From Geodermatophilus africanus (GTDB taxonomy: Bacteria > Actinomycetota > Actinomycetes > Mycobacteriales > Geodermatophilaceae), in the NCBI RefSeq assembly GCF_900107105.1, contig NZ_FNOT01000005.1:166320-230319 (forward strand): a DNA stretch of 64,000 bases, written 5' to 3'. The translations under genes and the position numbers were made by a program. The notes under the pieces are model-generated. The model was given only the letters and a program-made list of their open reading frames with translations, made no database searches and was not told where the DNA came from. This document shows positions 51,256 through 60,318 of the stretch, piece after piece (position 1 is the stretch's first letter; every line of letters begins with the position of its first letter).

Positions 51256-53100
51256 GTGGCCACCCCACCCCGCCCGCCCGCACCCCGCCGGCGTCCCGCC
51301 GACCGCGCCCCCCTGCGCGGCGCGGGAACCGGTGCCTTCACCTCCCGCCGCGCCCCCGGCAGCCGGCGGGTGCCCGGCGCGCTGAAGACCAGCTCCCGTC
51401 GGCTGAGCGTCGGCTTCGTCCTCGTCGTCGTCCCGCTGCTGGTGATCACCGGCAAGCTGTGGCTGCTGCAGGGCGTCGACAGCGGCGAGTACGCGCTCGC
51501 CGCCACCCAGGACCGCATCCGCGTGCAGGACATCGCGCCGCTGCGCGGCGCGGTCGTGGACCGCGACGGCAACCCGCTGGCCTACACGGTCGAGGCCTCC
51601 CGGATCACCGCCGACCCGACGCTGGTGGCCGACCCGGCCCGCACCGCGCTGGCGCTGACCACGCTGGTCGACGTCCCGGTGTCCGAGCTGACCGACCTGC
51701 TCTCCGAGGACGGCCGCTACGTCGTCCTGGCCTCGCAGGTGCCGCCGGAGACCGTCGACGCCATCGACGAGCTCGGGCTGGCCGGCATCTTCTCCGAGGA
51801 CGACCCGGTGCGGCTCTACCCCGCCGGGTCGGTCGCCGGGCAGGTCGTCGGCTTCACCGGCCGGGAGGGCCGGGGGCTGGCCGGCATCGAGCAGACCTTC
51901 GACGAGGAGCTGGCCGGCACGCCGGGGGAGCGGCGGGTCGAGGTGGGCAGCGGCGGGCACCCCATCCCCTCGGGCATCGACGAGTCCACCCCCGCCGTCG
52001 ACGGCCGCACCGTCGAGCTGACCATCGACTCCGACCTGCAGTACGTCACCGAGCAGCGGCTGCAGGAGGCCTGCCAGGACGGCGCGACCACCCGGGCCTC
52101 CGCCGTCGTCCTGGACGTGCGCACCGGCCAGGTCGCCGCGATGGGCTCGTGCCCGGGCTACGACCCCGGCGACTACGCGCGGACCGACCCGGAGCTGCTG
52201 GGCAACCCGATCGTCTCCAGCGTGTTCGAGCCCGGCTCGGTGCTCAAGGCGGTCACCCTCGCCGCGGCGGTCGAGGAGGGCAGGGCGACGGCGGACACCG
52301 TGCTGAGCGTCGACGGCCACATCGAGGCGGGGGACGTCGTGGTGCGCGACGCCCACGACCACGCGCCGATCGACTGGACGGTCACCGGGATCCTCGCCAA
52401 GTCCAGCAACGTCGGCACGATCATGCTGGCCCGCCTGGTGGGCGACGAGAAGCTCGAGGATTACCTGCGGGCCTTCGGGCTGGGCAGCCCCACCGGCATC
52501 GAGCTGCCCGGCGAGAGCGCCGGCATCCTGCAGGACTCCGCGGACTGGACCGAGAGCCGCTCGGCCAACGTGCCGATCGGGCAGGGCGTCTCGGTGACCA
52601 CGCTGCAGATGGCGTCGGTCTACCAGGCGATCGCCAACGGCGGGGTGCGCGTCGAGCCGCGCGTCGTCTCCGCGGTCGGCGGCGAGCCGGCCGAGGCGCC
52701 GGAGAGCACCCGGGTGCTCAGCGAGTCCACCGCCGAGGACGTGGCGGGCATGCTCGAGGCCGTCGTGGGGCCCGGCGGCACCGCTCCGCTGGCCCAGGTG
52801 GAAGGCTTCCGGGTGGCCGGCAAGACCGGCACCGCGCAGCGGGCCAACCCCGAGTGCAACTGCTATGCCGGCGGCGGCTACGTGACGACCTTCGTCGGGT
52901 TCGCGCCGGCCGACGACCCGCAGTACGTGGTCGCCGTCGACCTCGAGCGGCCGACCAGCGACGCCGAGGGCGGCCAGGTGGCCGCGCCGGTGTTCGCCGA
53001 CGTCATGCGCCAGGCGCTGACCGCTGACGGCATCGTGCCGTCGGGCACGCCGCGCCCCGACTTCGTGCTGACCGGCCCGGAGGACGGCCAGGACGACTGA
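51256..53100 (+). CDS. ftsI: Septal peptidoglycan transpeptidase FtsI (PBP class B)
   Basis: 614-aa penicillin-binding protein forming peptide cross-links at the septum. Basic N-terminal tail, membrane helix (SVGFVLVVVPLLVITGKLWLL), dimerisation domain, then the transpeptidase: SxxK in FEPGSVLKAVTLAAAVEEG, SxN in LAKSSNVGTIML, KTG in RVAGKTGTAQR. No PASTA domain. GTG start 2 nt after the ftsL stop. Confidence 0.95.
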   Translation: MATPPRPPAPRRRPADRAPLRGAGTGAFTSRRAPGSRRVPGALKTSSRRLSVGFVLVVVPLLVITGKLWLLQGVDSGEYALAATQDRIRVQDIAPLRGAVVDRDGNPLAYTVEASRITADPTLVADPARTALALTTLVDVPVSELTDLLSEDGRYVVLASQVPPETVDAIDELGLAGIFSEDDPVRLYPAGSVAGQVVGFTGREGRGLAGIEQTFDEELAGTPGERRVEVGSGGHPIPSGIDESTPAVDGRTVELTIDSDLQYVTEQRLQEACQDGATTRASAVVLDVRTGQVAAMGSCPGYDPGDYARTDPELLGNPIVSSVFEPGSVLKAVTLAAAVEEGRATADTVLSVDGHIEAGDVVVRDAHDHAPIDWTVTGILAKSSNVGTIMLARLVGDEKLEDYLRAFGLGSPTGIELPGESAGILQDSADWTESRSANVPIGQGVSVTTLQMASVYQAIANGGVRVEPRVVSAVGGEPAEAPESTRVLSESTAEDVAGMLEAVVGPGGTAPLAQVEGFRVAGKTGTAQRANPECNCYAGGGYVTTFVGFAPADDPQYVVAVDLERPTSDAEGGQVAAPVFADVMRQALTADGIVPSGTPRPDFVLTGPEDGQDD

Positions 53101-53207
53101 CGGGGACCCGGCGCTCCGCTCGCGCCCCGGGAGCGGGTGACGAGCAGCAGGAACCCGGGCCGGGACGGGGCCGCTGTCGGGCGGCGGCGCGCCCGCCGCG
53201 TGTGGGC

Positions 53208-53237
53208 GGCGGGCCGCTGCCGGCCCGCCGGTAGATT
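53208..53237 (+). promoter_or_regulatory. Hairpin followed by internal promoter before murE
   Basis: GGCGGGCCG (53208-53216), CTGC loop, CGGCCCGCC (53221-53229) forms a perfect 9-bp stem; two bases later TAGATT (53232-53237) is a -10 box ending 8 nt before the murE GTG. It looks like a terminator or attenuator paired with a fresh leaderless start. Confidence 0.6.
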
Positions 53238-53245
53238 GGAGTCCC

Positions 53246-54817
53246 GTGAGCGAGAGCGGGAGGGGGACGAGGTCCCGGCCGACGGGGGCCGGACCGCTGA
53301 CCCTCGCCGACCTCGCCGACCTGCTCGGCGCGCCCGTCCAGGGGGACGCCGCCACTGCGGTCACCGGCGTGACGCTGGCGTCGGCCGACGTGGGCCCGGG
53401 CGACCTCTACGCCGCCCTCCCCGGCGCCCGCACCCACGGGGCGCGCTACGCCGCCGACGCCGCGGCGCGGGGCGCGGTCGCCGTCCTCACCGACCCCACC
53501 GGCCGCGAGCAGGCCGCCGCCACCGGCCTCCCGGTCTGCGTCGTCGACGATCCGCGTGCGCTGCTCGGCGCGGTCGCCGCGCGCGTGTACGGCGAGCCGG
53601 CCCGGCGGCTGCAGGTCGTCGGGATCACCGGCACCAACGGCAAGACGACGACCAGTTACCTGGTCGAGGCCGGCCTGGCCGCCGCCGGTCGCCGCACCGG
53701 CCTGGTCGGCACCGTCGAGACCCGCACCCGCGGTCGGGCCGCCGACGGCGCGCCGACGGTCACCACCCTGCCCAGCGTGCGGACCACGCCGGAGGCCCCC
53801 GCCCTGCACGCGCTGCTGGCCCGGATGGCCGACTCCGGCGTGCAGACGGTGGTCATGGAGGTCTCCAGCCACGCGCTGGTGCTCGGCCGCGTGGGCGGCA
53901 TCCCCTTCGCCGCGGCCGGCTTCACCAACCTCGGCCGCGACCACCTGGACTTCCACACCGACTTCGAGGACTACTTCCAGGCCAAGGCGCGCCTCTTCGA
54001 CGGCCGCGCCGCCGTCGAGGTGGTCGACGTCGACGACCCGCACGGGCGACGGCTGGCCGGCATGCTCGGCGACCGCCGCGCGGTCACCGTCTCGAGCCAG
54101 GGCGCCGACGCCGACTGGGCGGCGAGCGGCCTGACCCCCGCACCCGACGGCGGGACGGCGTTCACCCTCACCGGTCCCGGCGGGCGCACGTGGCCGGCGC
54201 GGGTGCGGCTGCCCGGCCGGTTCAACGTCGCCAACGCGGTCCTCGCCGTGGCGCTGCTCGACGCGGTCGGCGTCCCGGTGGGGACAGCGCTGGCCGGCGT
54301 CGCCGAGACCGTGGTGCCCGGCCGGATGGAGCCGGTGGACGCCGGCCAGCCGTTCGTCGCCGTCGTCGACTACGCGCACACCCCCGACGCCGTCACCACC
54401 GCGCTCGCCGCGCTGCGCGCCTCGACACCCGGCAGGGTGATCACCGTGCTCGGCTGCGGAGGCGACCGCGACCCTGGCAAGCGGGCGGCGATGGGGGAGG
54501 CCGCGGCGGGCGGCAGCGACCTGCTCGTCGTCACCGACGACAACCCGCGCTCGGAGGACCCCGCCGCCATCCGCGCGGCGATGCTGGCCGGCGTCCCCGC
54601 CGACCGGCGCGGGGACGTGCTCGAGATCGGCGACCGCCGCGCCGCCATCGCCGCCGCCGTCGACCGCGCCCGGCCCGGCGACGCCGTTCTCGTGGCGGGC
54701 AAGGGCCACGAGACCGGCCAGGAGGTGGCCGGCACCCTGCACCCGTTCGACGACCGCGCCGTGCTGCGCGAGGCCCTGGCGCAGCGCGCGCCGGCCGGGG
54801 CGGAGCCATCCTCATGA
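53246..54817 (+). CDS. murE: UDP-MurNAc-tripeptide synthetase (meso-DAP adding)
   Basis: 523-aa Mur ligase adding the third residue of the stem peptide. P-loop VVGITGTNGKTTTSYLVEAG, VVMEVSSHAL, NLGRDHLDFH, and the specificity loop TDDNPRSEDP, whose DNPR motif indicates meso-diaminopimelate. GTG start; probably leaderless although GGAG at 4-nt spacing is also present. Overlaps the next micro-ORF (ATGA). Confidence 0.95.
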   Translation: MSESGRGTRSRPTGAGPLTLADLADLLGAPVQGDAATAVTGVTLASADVGPGDLYAALPGARTHGARYAADAAARGAVAVLTDPTGREQAAATGLPVCVVDDPRALLGAVAARVYGEPARRLQVVGITGTNGKTTTSYLVEAGLAAAGRRTGLVGTVETRTRGRAADGAPTVTTLPSVRTTPEAPALHALLARMADSGVQTVVMEVSSHALVLGRVGGIPFAAAGFTNLGRDHLDFHTDFEDYFQAKARLFDGRAAVEVVDVDDPHGRRLAGMLGDRRAVTVSSQGADADWAASGLTPAPDGGTAFTLTGPGGRTWPARVRLPGRFNVANAVLAVALLDAVGVPVGTALAGVAETVVPGRMEPVDAGQPFVAVVDYAHTPDAVTTALAALRASTPGRVITVLGCGGDRDPGKRAAMGEAAAGGSDLLVVTDDNPRSEDPAAIRAAMLAGVPADRRGDVLEIGDRRAAIAAAVDRARPGDAVLVAGKGHETGQEVAGTLHPFDDRAVLREALAQRAPAGAEPSS

Positions 54818-54894
54818 CCGAGCTCGCCAGGTCGCGCGAGCACACAGCATCCCGGAGCACGGGGCTGACGAGCGCCAGCGAGGAGACCCCGTGA
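54814..54894 (+). CDS. 26-codon micro-ORF bridging murE and murF
   Basis: Starts with ATG overlapping the murE stop (ATGA) and stops with TGA overlapping the murF start (GTGA). The product would be MTELARSREHTASRSTGLTS plus six residues, hydrophilic with no known motif. It exactly spans the gap, as if to pass terminating ribosomes from murE to murF. Could be coincidence of a short spacer. Confidence 0.45.
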   Translation: MTELARSREHTASRSTGLTSASEETP

Positions 54895-56312
54895 TCCAGT
54901 TGAGCCTCGCCGACGTGGCCGAGGCGGTGGGTGGCGAGCTGACCGCCGGCGGCGGCGCCATCACGGGGAAGGTCACCGTCGACTCCCGCACCGTCGCACC
55001 GGGCGACCTGTTCGTCGCCGTGCCCGGCGAGCGGGTCGACGGCTCCGACTTCCTGCGCGCCGCCGCCGACGCCGGCGCGGTCGCCGCGCTGACCACCCGC
55101 CCGGACCCCGCGCTGCCCTGCGTGGTCGTCGACGAGCCGGTCGCCGCGCTCGGCCGGCTGGCCGCCGCGGTGCACACCCGGCTGGCGGGCGCGGGCGGAG
55201 CGCGAGGACACCGCCTGGTCACGATCGGCATCACCGGCTCCTCGGGCAAGACCAGCACCAAGGACCTGCTCGGCCAGGTGCTCGCCACGGCCGGCGCCAC
55301 CGTCAGCCCGCCCGGCTCGTACAACAACGACATCGGGCTGCCGCTCACCGTGCTCGACGCCGACGGCGACACCCGCTTCCTGGTGCTGGAGATGGGCTCG
55401 CGCGGGCCCGGGCACATCGCCCGCCTGTGCCGGGTGGCCCGTCCCGACGTCGGCGTCGTCCTCAACGTCGGCTCGGCGCACCTGGGCGAGTTCGGCTCGG
55501 CCGACGGGATCGCCGTCGCCAAGGGCGAGCTGGTGGCGGCGCTGCCCGCCGAGGGCACCGCCGTCCTCAACGCCGACGACCCGCGGGTGGTCGGCATGGC
55601 GCCGCGCACCCGCGCCCGCGTGGTCACCACCGGCCGGTCGGTGGGCGCCGAGGTGCGCGCGGAGGACGTCGTCCTCGACGAGGCCGGCCGCGCCGGCTTC
55701 ACGCTGGTCACCGGGGGTGCGCGCGCGGCGGTCGGGTTGCAGGTCGTCGGCGAGCACCAGGTCGCCAACGCGCTGTCGGCCGCCGGCGCCGCGCTGGCGG
55801 CCGGGATGACGCCCGAGGACGTCGCGACCGCGCTGTCGGCCGCCGTGCCGCGCAGCCGCTGGCGGATGGAGGTCACCCGCCGGGAGGACGGCGTGACCGT
55901 GGTCAACGACGCCTACAACGCCAACCCCGAGTCGATGCGCGCCGCGCTCGCCGCGCTGGCCGGGCTGCCCGCGCGGCGCCGGGTCGCCGTCCTGGGTGGC
56001 ATGGCCGAGCTGGGCCCCGGCGCCGCCGACGAGCACGAGCGGCTGGGCCGGGACGCCGTGGCCGCGGGGGTCGACCTGGTCGTGGCCGTCGGACCGGATG
56101 CGGTAGGGATAGCCGACGGCGCGCTCGCCGCGGGGGCGGGTCGGGGCGAGGGCGGAGACCAGGGCGCCGTGCGCGTGCCCGACCGGGCGGCTGCCCGGGA
56201 ACTGCTGACGGAGGTGCTGGTGCCCGGTGACGTCGTGCTGGTGAAGGCCAGCCGGTCCTACGGGCTCGAGGTGCTCGCGGCCGACCTCCTCGCCGCCGGG
56301 GCAGGCACGTGA
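54891..56312 (+). CDS. murF: UDP-MurNAc-tripeptide D-alanyl-D-alanine ligase
   Basis: 473-aa Mur ligase adding D-Ala-D-Ala. TIGITGSSGKTSTKDLLGQVL (P-loop), PGSYNNDIGLPLTVL, VLEMGSRGPGHIA, VNDAYNANPESMRAAL, and LVKASRSYGLE are diagnostic. GTG start coupled to the micro-ORF; the stop overlaps the mraY start. Confidence 0.95.
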   Translation: MIQLSLADVAEAVGGELTAGGGAITGKVTVDSRTVAPGDLFVAVPGERVDGSDFLRAAADAGAVAALTTRPDPALPCVVVDEPVAALGRLAAAVHTRLAGAGGARGHRLVTIGITGSSGKTSTKDLLGQVLATAGATVSPPGSYNNDIGLPLTVLDADGDTRFLVLEMGSRGPGHIARLCRVARPDVGVVLNVGSAHLGEFGSADGIAVAKGELVAALPAEGTAVLNADDPRVVGMAPRTRARVVTTGRSVGAEVRAEDVVLDEAGRAGFTLVTGGARAAVGLQVVGEHQVANALSAAGAALAAGMTPEDVATALSAAVPRSRWRMEVTRREDGVTVVNDAYNANPESMRAALAALAGLPARRRVAVLGGMAELGPGAADEHERLGRDAVAAGVDLVVAVGPDAVGIADGALAAGAGRGEGGDQGAVRVPDRAAARELLTEVLVPGDVVLVKASRSYGLEVLAADLLAAGAGT

Positions 56313-57388
56313 GATCGATCCTGATCGCGGCCGCGTTTGGGCTGATCATCTCGATTCTGGCCACGCCGGTCGCCGTCCACCTGTTCCGCCGCAAGGGCTT
56401 CGGCCAGGAGATCCGGGACGACGGCCCGGAGAGCCACCTGTCGAAGAAGGGCACGCCCACGATGGGCGGCACCGTCATCGTCGGAGCCACCGTCGGCGGC
56501 TACTTCATCGCCCACCTCTTCCTGATCGACCAGCCCGGCCGCGGGCCGTCGGCCAGCGGGCTGCTGGTGCTGTTCCTCATGGTGGGCCTGGGCACCGTCG
56601 GCTTCCTCGACGACTACCTCAAGATCCGCTTCCGGCGCAGCCTCGGACTGAACAAGACCTCCAAGCTGGTCGGCCAGCTGGTCATCGGGGTCGCCTTCGC
56701 CGTCCTGGCGCTGAACTTCCCCGACGAGGCCGGCATCACCCCGGCCTCGGAGTTCGTCTCCTACGTCCGCGACATCGACCCGCTGTTCCTGGGCTCGGTC
56801 GGCTTCGTCGTCCTCGCGTACCTGTTCATCGCCGGGTTCTCCAACGCGGTCAACCTCACCGACGGCCTCGACGGGCTGGCGGCCGGCTGCTCGGCGATGG
56901 TCTGCGGCGCCTACACGATCATCTCGTTCTGGCAGTTCACCCACGACTGCACCAGCGAGCTGATCGAGGGCTGCTACATCGTCCGCGACCCGCTGGACGT
57001 CACGCTGGTGGCGGCCGCCGGGCTGGGCGCCTGCCTGGGCTTCCTGTGGTGGAACACCAGCCCCGCGCGGATCTTCATGGGCGACACCGGCTCGCTGGCC
57101 CTGGGCGGGCTGCTCGCGGGCCTCGCCGTCGTCACCCGCACCCAGCTGCTGCTGGTCGTGCTGGGCGGGCTGTTCGTCGCGGTCACGCTGTCGGTGGTCA
57201 TCCAGGTGGCCTTCTTCCGCGCCACCCGGCGCCGGGTCTTCCGCATGGCCCCGCTGCACCACCACTTCGAGCTGGCCGGCTGGACCGAGAACACGGTGAT
57301 CGTCCGCTTCTGGCTGGTGACCGGGATGTCGGTCGCCTTCGGGCTGGGCCTGTTCTACGCCGACTGGCTCGCCGTCACGGGCCTGTGA
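56309..57388 (+). CDS. mraY: Phospho-MurNAc-pentapeptide transferase
   Basis: 359-aa ten-helix enzyme making lipid I on undecaprenyl phosphate. GTPTMGGTVIV, VGFLDDYLKI (DDxxK-like), FSNAVNLTDGLDGLAAG, NTSPARIFMGDTGSLALGG and the loop MAPLHHHFELAGWTE are all present. GTG start coupled to murF. The next gene is ftsW, not murD. Confidence 0.96.
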   Translation: MRSILIAAAFGLIISILATPVAVHLFRRKGFGQEIRDDGPESHLSKKGTPTMGGTVIVGATVGGYFIAHLFLIDQPGRGPSASGLLVLFLMVGLGTVGFLDDYLKIRFRRSLGLNKTSKLVGQLVIGVAFAVLALNFPDEAGITPASEFVSYVRDIDPLFLGSVGFVVLAYLFIAGFSNAVNLTDGLDGLAAGCSAMVCGAYTIISFWQFTHDCTSELIEGCYIVRDPLDVTLVAAAGLGACLGFLWWNTSPARIFMGDTGSLALGGLLAGLAVVTRTQLLLVVLGGLFVAVTLSVVIQVAFFRATRRRVFRMAPLHHHFELAGWTENTVIVRFWLVTGMSVAFGLGLFYADWLAVTGL

Positions 57389-57490
57389 AGAAGGGCCACC
57401 CTTCCCCCACGCCGCGTCGGCCCCCTGCAGGGTCCCCGGCCCCGTCCCGAGCTTGCGAGGGTTGGGGAGGACGGGGTCCTTCTCCGAGTG
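57389..57490. repeat. Interspersed spacer repeat occupying the usual murD position
   Basis: AAGGGCCACCCTTCCCCC, GGCCCCCTGCAGGGTCC, GGCCCCGTCCCGAG, core CGAGCTTGCGAG, and GGAGGACGGGGTCC. It starts at the mraY stop. The following 110 bp before ftsW hold no gene; no part of MurD is detectable. Confidence 0.8.
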
Positions 57491-57599
57491 TCGGGGGGGA
57501 GGACTCCTCCTGCTGAAGGGTGGCCGTTCCAGCGCCTCACCGCTGCGACACGCCCGCACGGTGCGCCGGGGAACCGGCCCCAGCGGCGACGATGGCCGG

Positions 57600-59132
57600 A
57601 TGGAGTCCTCCGGCGTCCCGACCGCTCCCGCGCGGCGCCGGACCGGTGGGGCCGGGCGCAGGACGCCGGTCCGCCGGTTCGCGCCCCCGGCCTGGCTCGA
57701 CGGCCCCCTGACGAGCTTCCAGCTCGTCGTCGGCGCGGCGGGCATGCTGCTGGCCATCGGCCTGGTCATGGTCTTCTCCGCCTCGGCCATCGAGGCCGCG
57801 CTCGACGACCAGCCCGCCTGGCGACCGGGCGTGGACCAGGTCGTCTTCGCCGTCATCGGCCTGGTCGCGCTGCTGGTGGCGGTGCGGCTGCCGGTCGGGC
57901 TGGTCCGCCGCTGGGCGCCGGTCGGACTCGTCGTCGCCGCGGTCCTGCTGGTCGCGGTGCTGGTGCCCGGCATCGGGATGGAGCTCAACGGCTCCCGCGC
58001 CTGGATCGACCTCGGCTTCACCAACTTCCAGCCCTCCGAGCTGGCCAAGCTGGTGTTCGCGCTGTGGGGCGCGCACGTCCTGGCGCTGCGGGACCGCTTC
58101 CTCACGGTCCGGACGCTGCTGGTCCCGCTGCTGCCGGTGTTCGGCGTCCTGTCGCTGCTGCTCATCCTCGAGCCGGACTTCGGCGGGGTGGTGAGCCTCG
58201 GCCTGGTGCTGGTGGGCCTGCTCTGGGCCGGCGGGCTGCCGCGCCGCTGGTTCGCCGCGTTCACCGCGGCCGGGGTCGCGATGGTCGCGCTGATGGTCGT
58301 CGTCGCGCCCTACCGCATGGAGCGGATCACCTCGTTCCTCGACCCGTTCGCCGATCCCTCCGACACCGGTTTCCAGGCCATCCGCGGCTTCTACGCGCTG
58401 GCGACCGGCGGGCTGTGGGGTGTGGGCCTGGGCAACAGCGCGATGAAGTGGAACCTGCTGCCCGAGGCGGAGTCGGACTACATCTTCGCGATCATCGGCG
58501 AGGAGCTCGGCTTCCTCGGCTGCCTGGCCGTGATCGCCCTCTACGGCGTGCTCGCCCACGCCGGCTTCCGGATCGCCCGCCGCTCGACCGACCGGTTCGT
58601 GCAGCTGGCCTGCGTGGCGATCACCGTGTGGCTGGTCGGCCAGGCGGCGCTGAATATGGGCTATGTGGTGGGTCTGCTGCCGGTCACCGGCCTGACGCTG
58701 CCGCTGGTCTCCGCCGGCGGTACCTCGTTGGTGCTGACCCTGTTCATCGTGGGCCTGCTCATCCGCTTCGCCCGCTCCGAGCCCGAGGCCGTCGAGCACC
58801 TGCGACGGGCCGACCGCGGCCGGCTGTCCCGCTGGCTGCTGCCGGTGTCCGAGCGGGTCGTCGACCCGGTGCGCCCGCGCCGCGCCCGCCGTCCCGAGCG
58901 GCCCGACGAGGGGTCCGACGGCACCCCCGAGCGGCTCGCCCGCCGCGCCCCGGGCCCCGGCGCGCGCACCGTCGCCCGGGTCGTCCCGGCCCCGCCCGGG
59001 GAGCGTGCCCCGCGCGAGCGGGCGCCCGCCCGCGAGCGGCGGACGACGGAGGCCCGCGGCCGGGTGCCCGAGGCCCGCCGGCAGCCGCCGCCGCGGGCCC
59101 GAGCCACCGAGTCGCCGCGGCGGCCGCGGTGA
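57600..59132 (+). CDS. ftsW: Septal peptidoglycan glycosyltransferase FtsW
   Basis: 510-aa SEDS glycosyltransferase, partner of FtsI. Ten helices; [22 protein letters not shown], the catalytic Asp in [37 protein letters not shown] and [12 protein letters not shown] are typical. The C-terminal 110 residues are a basic disordered tail ([10 protein letters not shown] and similar). ATG 57600 is chosen over an upstream start because the longer frame runs through the repeat. Confidence 0.95.
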   Translation: MESSGVPTAPARRRTGGAGRRTPVRRFAPPAWLDGPLTSFQLVVGAAGMLLAIGLVMVFSASAIEAALDDQPAWRPGVDQVVFAVIGLVALLVAVRLPVGLVRRWAPVGLVVAAVLLVAVLVPGIGMELNGSRAWIDLGFTNFQPSELAKLVFALWGAHVLALRDRFLTVRTLLVPLLPVFGVLSLLLILEPDFGGVVSLGLVLVGLLWAGGLPRRWFAAFTAAGVAMVALMVVVAPYRMERITSFLDPFADPSDTGFQAIRGFYALATGGLWGVGLGNSAMKWNLLPEAESDYIFAIIGEELGFLGCLAVIALYGVLAHAGFRIARRSTDRFVQLACVAITVWLVGQAALNMGYVVGLLPVTGLTLPLVSAGGTSLVLTLFIVGLLIRFARSEPEAVEHLRRADRGRLSRWLLPVSERVVDPVRPRRARRPERPDEGSDGTPERLARRAPGPGARTVARVVPAPPGERAPRERAPARERRTTEARGRVPEARRQPPPRARATESPRRPR

Positions 59133-59211
59133 GCGGACGGGGGCGGGCGCCCGTCGGCGAGGAACGAGCGAAGAGCGGAGCGCCCCGCGGGAGCGCAGCA
59201 GGGAGCACGGG

Positions 59212-60318
59212 ATGAGCGCACGCACGAGCGTCGTCCTCGCCGGGGGCGGCACCGGCGGGCACATCGAGCCGATGCTCGCCCTGGCCGACGCGCTTCTGCG
59301 TCGCGGCGCGGTGATGGGCGGGCTGCGGATCACCTGCCTGGGCACCGCCCGCGGCATGGAGACCCGGCTGGTGCCCGCCCGCGGCTTCGACCTGCGGCTG
59401 ATCCCGCCGGTGCCGCTGCCGCGCCGGCCCACCGTCGACCTGCTGCGGGTGCCCGGCCGGGTGGTGCGCTCGGTGTCCGAGACGCGGGCGCTGCTGCGGG
59501 AGCTGTCCGCGGACGTCGTCGTCGGCTTCGGCGGCTACGTGGCGCTGCCGGCCTACCTGGCCGCCCGCCGGGCGCGGGTGCCGGTCGTCGTGCACGAGCA
59601 GAACGCGCTGCCGGGCCTGGCCAACCGCATCGGCGCGCGGGTGGCCGCGCGGGTGGCGGTCACCGCGCCCGGCACGCCGCTGCACGGCGCCGAGCACGTC
59701 GGCATGCCGCTGCGGACGGCGATCAGCACGCTGGACCGCCCCGCCCGCCGCGCCGAGGCCCGGGCCGCCTTCGGTCTGGACGCCGACCGGCCCACGCTGC
59801 TCGTCTTCGGCGGGTCGCAGGGCGCGGCCTCGCTCAACCGGGCCGCCGTGGGCGCCGCCGACGCGCTCGCCGCCGCCGGTGTGCAGGTGCTGCACGCCCG
59901 CGGGCCCAAGAACACCGACGTGACCGTGCCGCCGCGCGCGGCCGGGCACGCCCCCTACGTCGTCGTCGACTACCTCGAGCGCATGGACCTCGCCTACGCC
60001 GCCGCCGACCTGGCCCTGTGCCGGTCCGGGGCGGTGACGGTTGCCGAGCTGTCCGCGGTCGGCCTGCCTGCGGTGTTCGTGCCGCTGCCCATCGGCAACG
60101 GGGAGCAGCGGCTCAACGCGCTGCCCGTCGTCGAGGCCGGGGGAGGACTGCTCGTGGACGACGCCGACCTGTCGCCGTCCTGGATCGAGGAGCACGTCAT
60201 CCCGATGGTCACGGACCCGGCCACGCTGGTCCGGTACGCCGAGCACGCCGCGGCCGCCGGCGCCCGCGACGCCGACGACCGTCTCGCCGACATCGTGCTG
60301 GAGGTGGCCGGCACGTGA
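59212..60318 (+). CDS. murG: Lipid II synthase MurG (UDP-GlcNAc transferase)
   Basis: 368-aa GT-B enzyme adding GlcNAc to lipid [67 protein letters not shown], and [27 protein letters not shown] 59212. The 79-bp gap after ftsW is a run of GAGCG/GCGAA spacer sequence without a gene. Confidence 0.95.
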   Translation: MSARTSVVLAGGGTGGHIEPMLALADALLRRGAVMGGLRITCLGTARGMETRLVPARGFDLRLIPPVPLPRRPTVDLLRVPGRVVRSVSETRALLRELSADVVVGFGGYVALPAYLAARRARVPVVVHEQNALPGLANRIGARVAARVAVTAPGTPLHGAEHVGMPLRTAISTLDRPARRAEARAAFGLDADRPTLLVFGGSQGAASLNRAAVGAADALAAAGVQVLHARGPKNTDVTVPPRAAGHAPYVVVDYLERMDLAYAAADLALCRSGAVTVAELSAVGLPAVFVPLPIGNGEQRLNALPVVEAGGGLLVDDADLSPSWIEEHVIPMVTDPATLVRYAEHAAAAGARDADDRLADIVLEVAGT

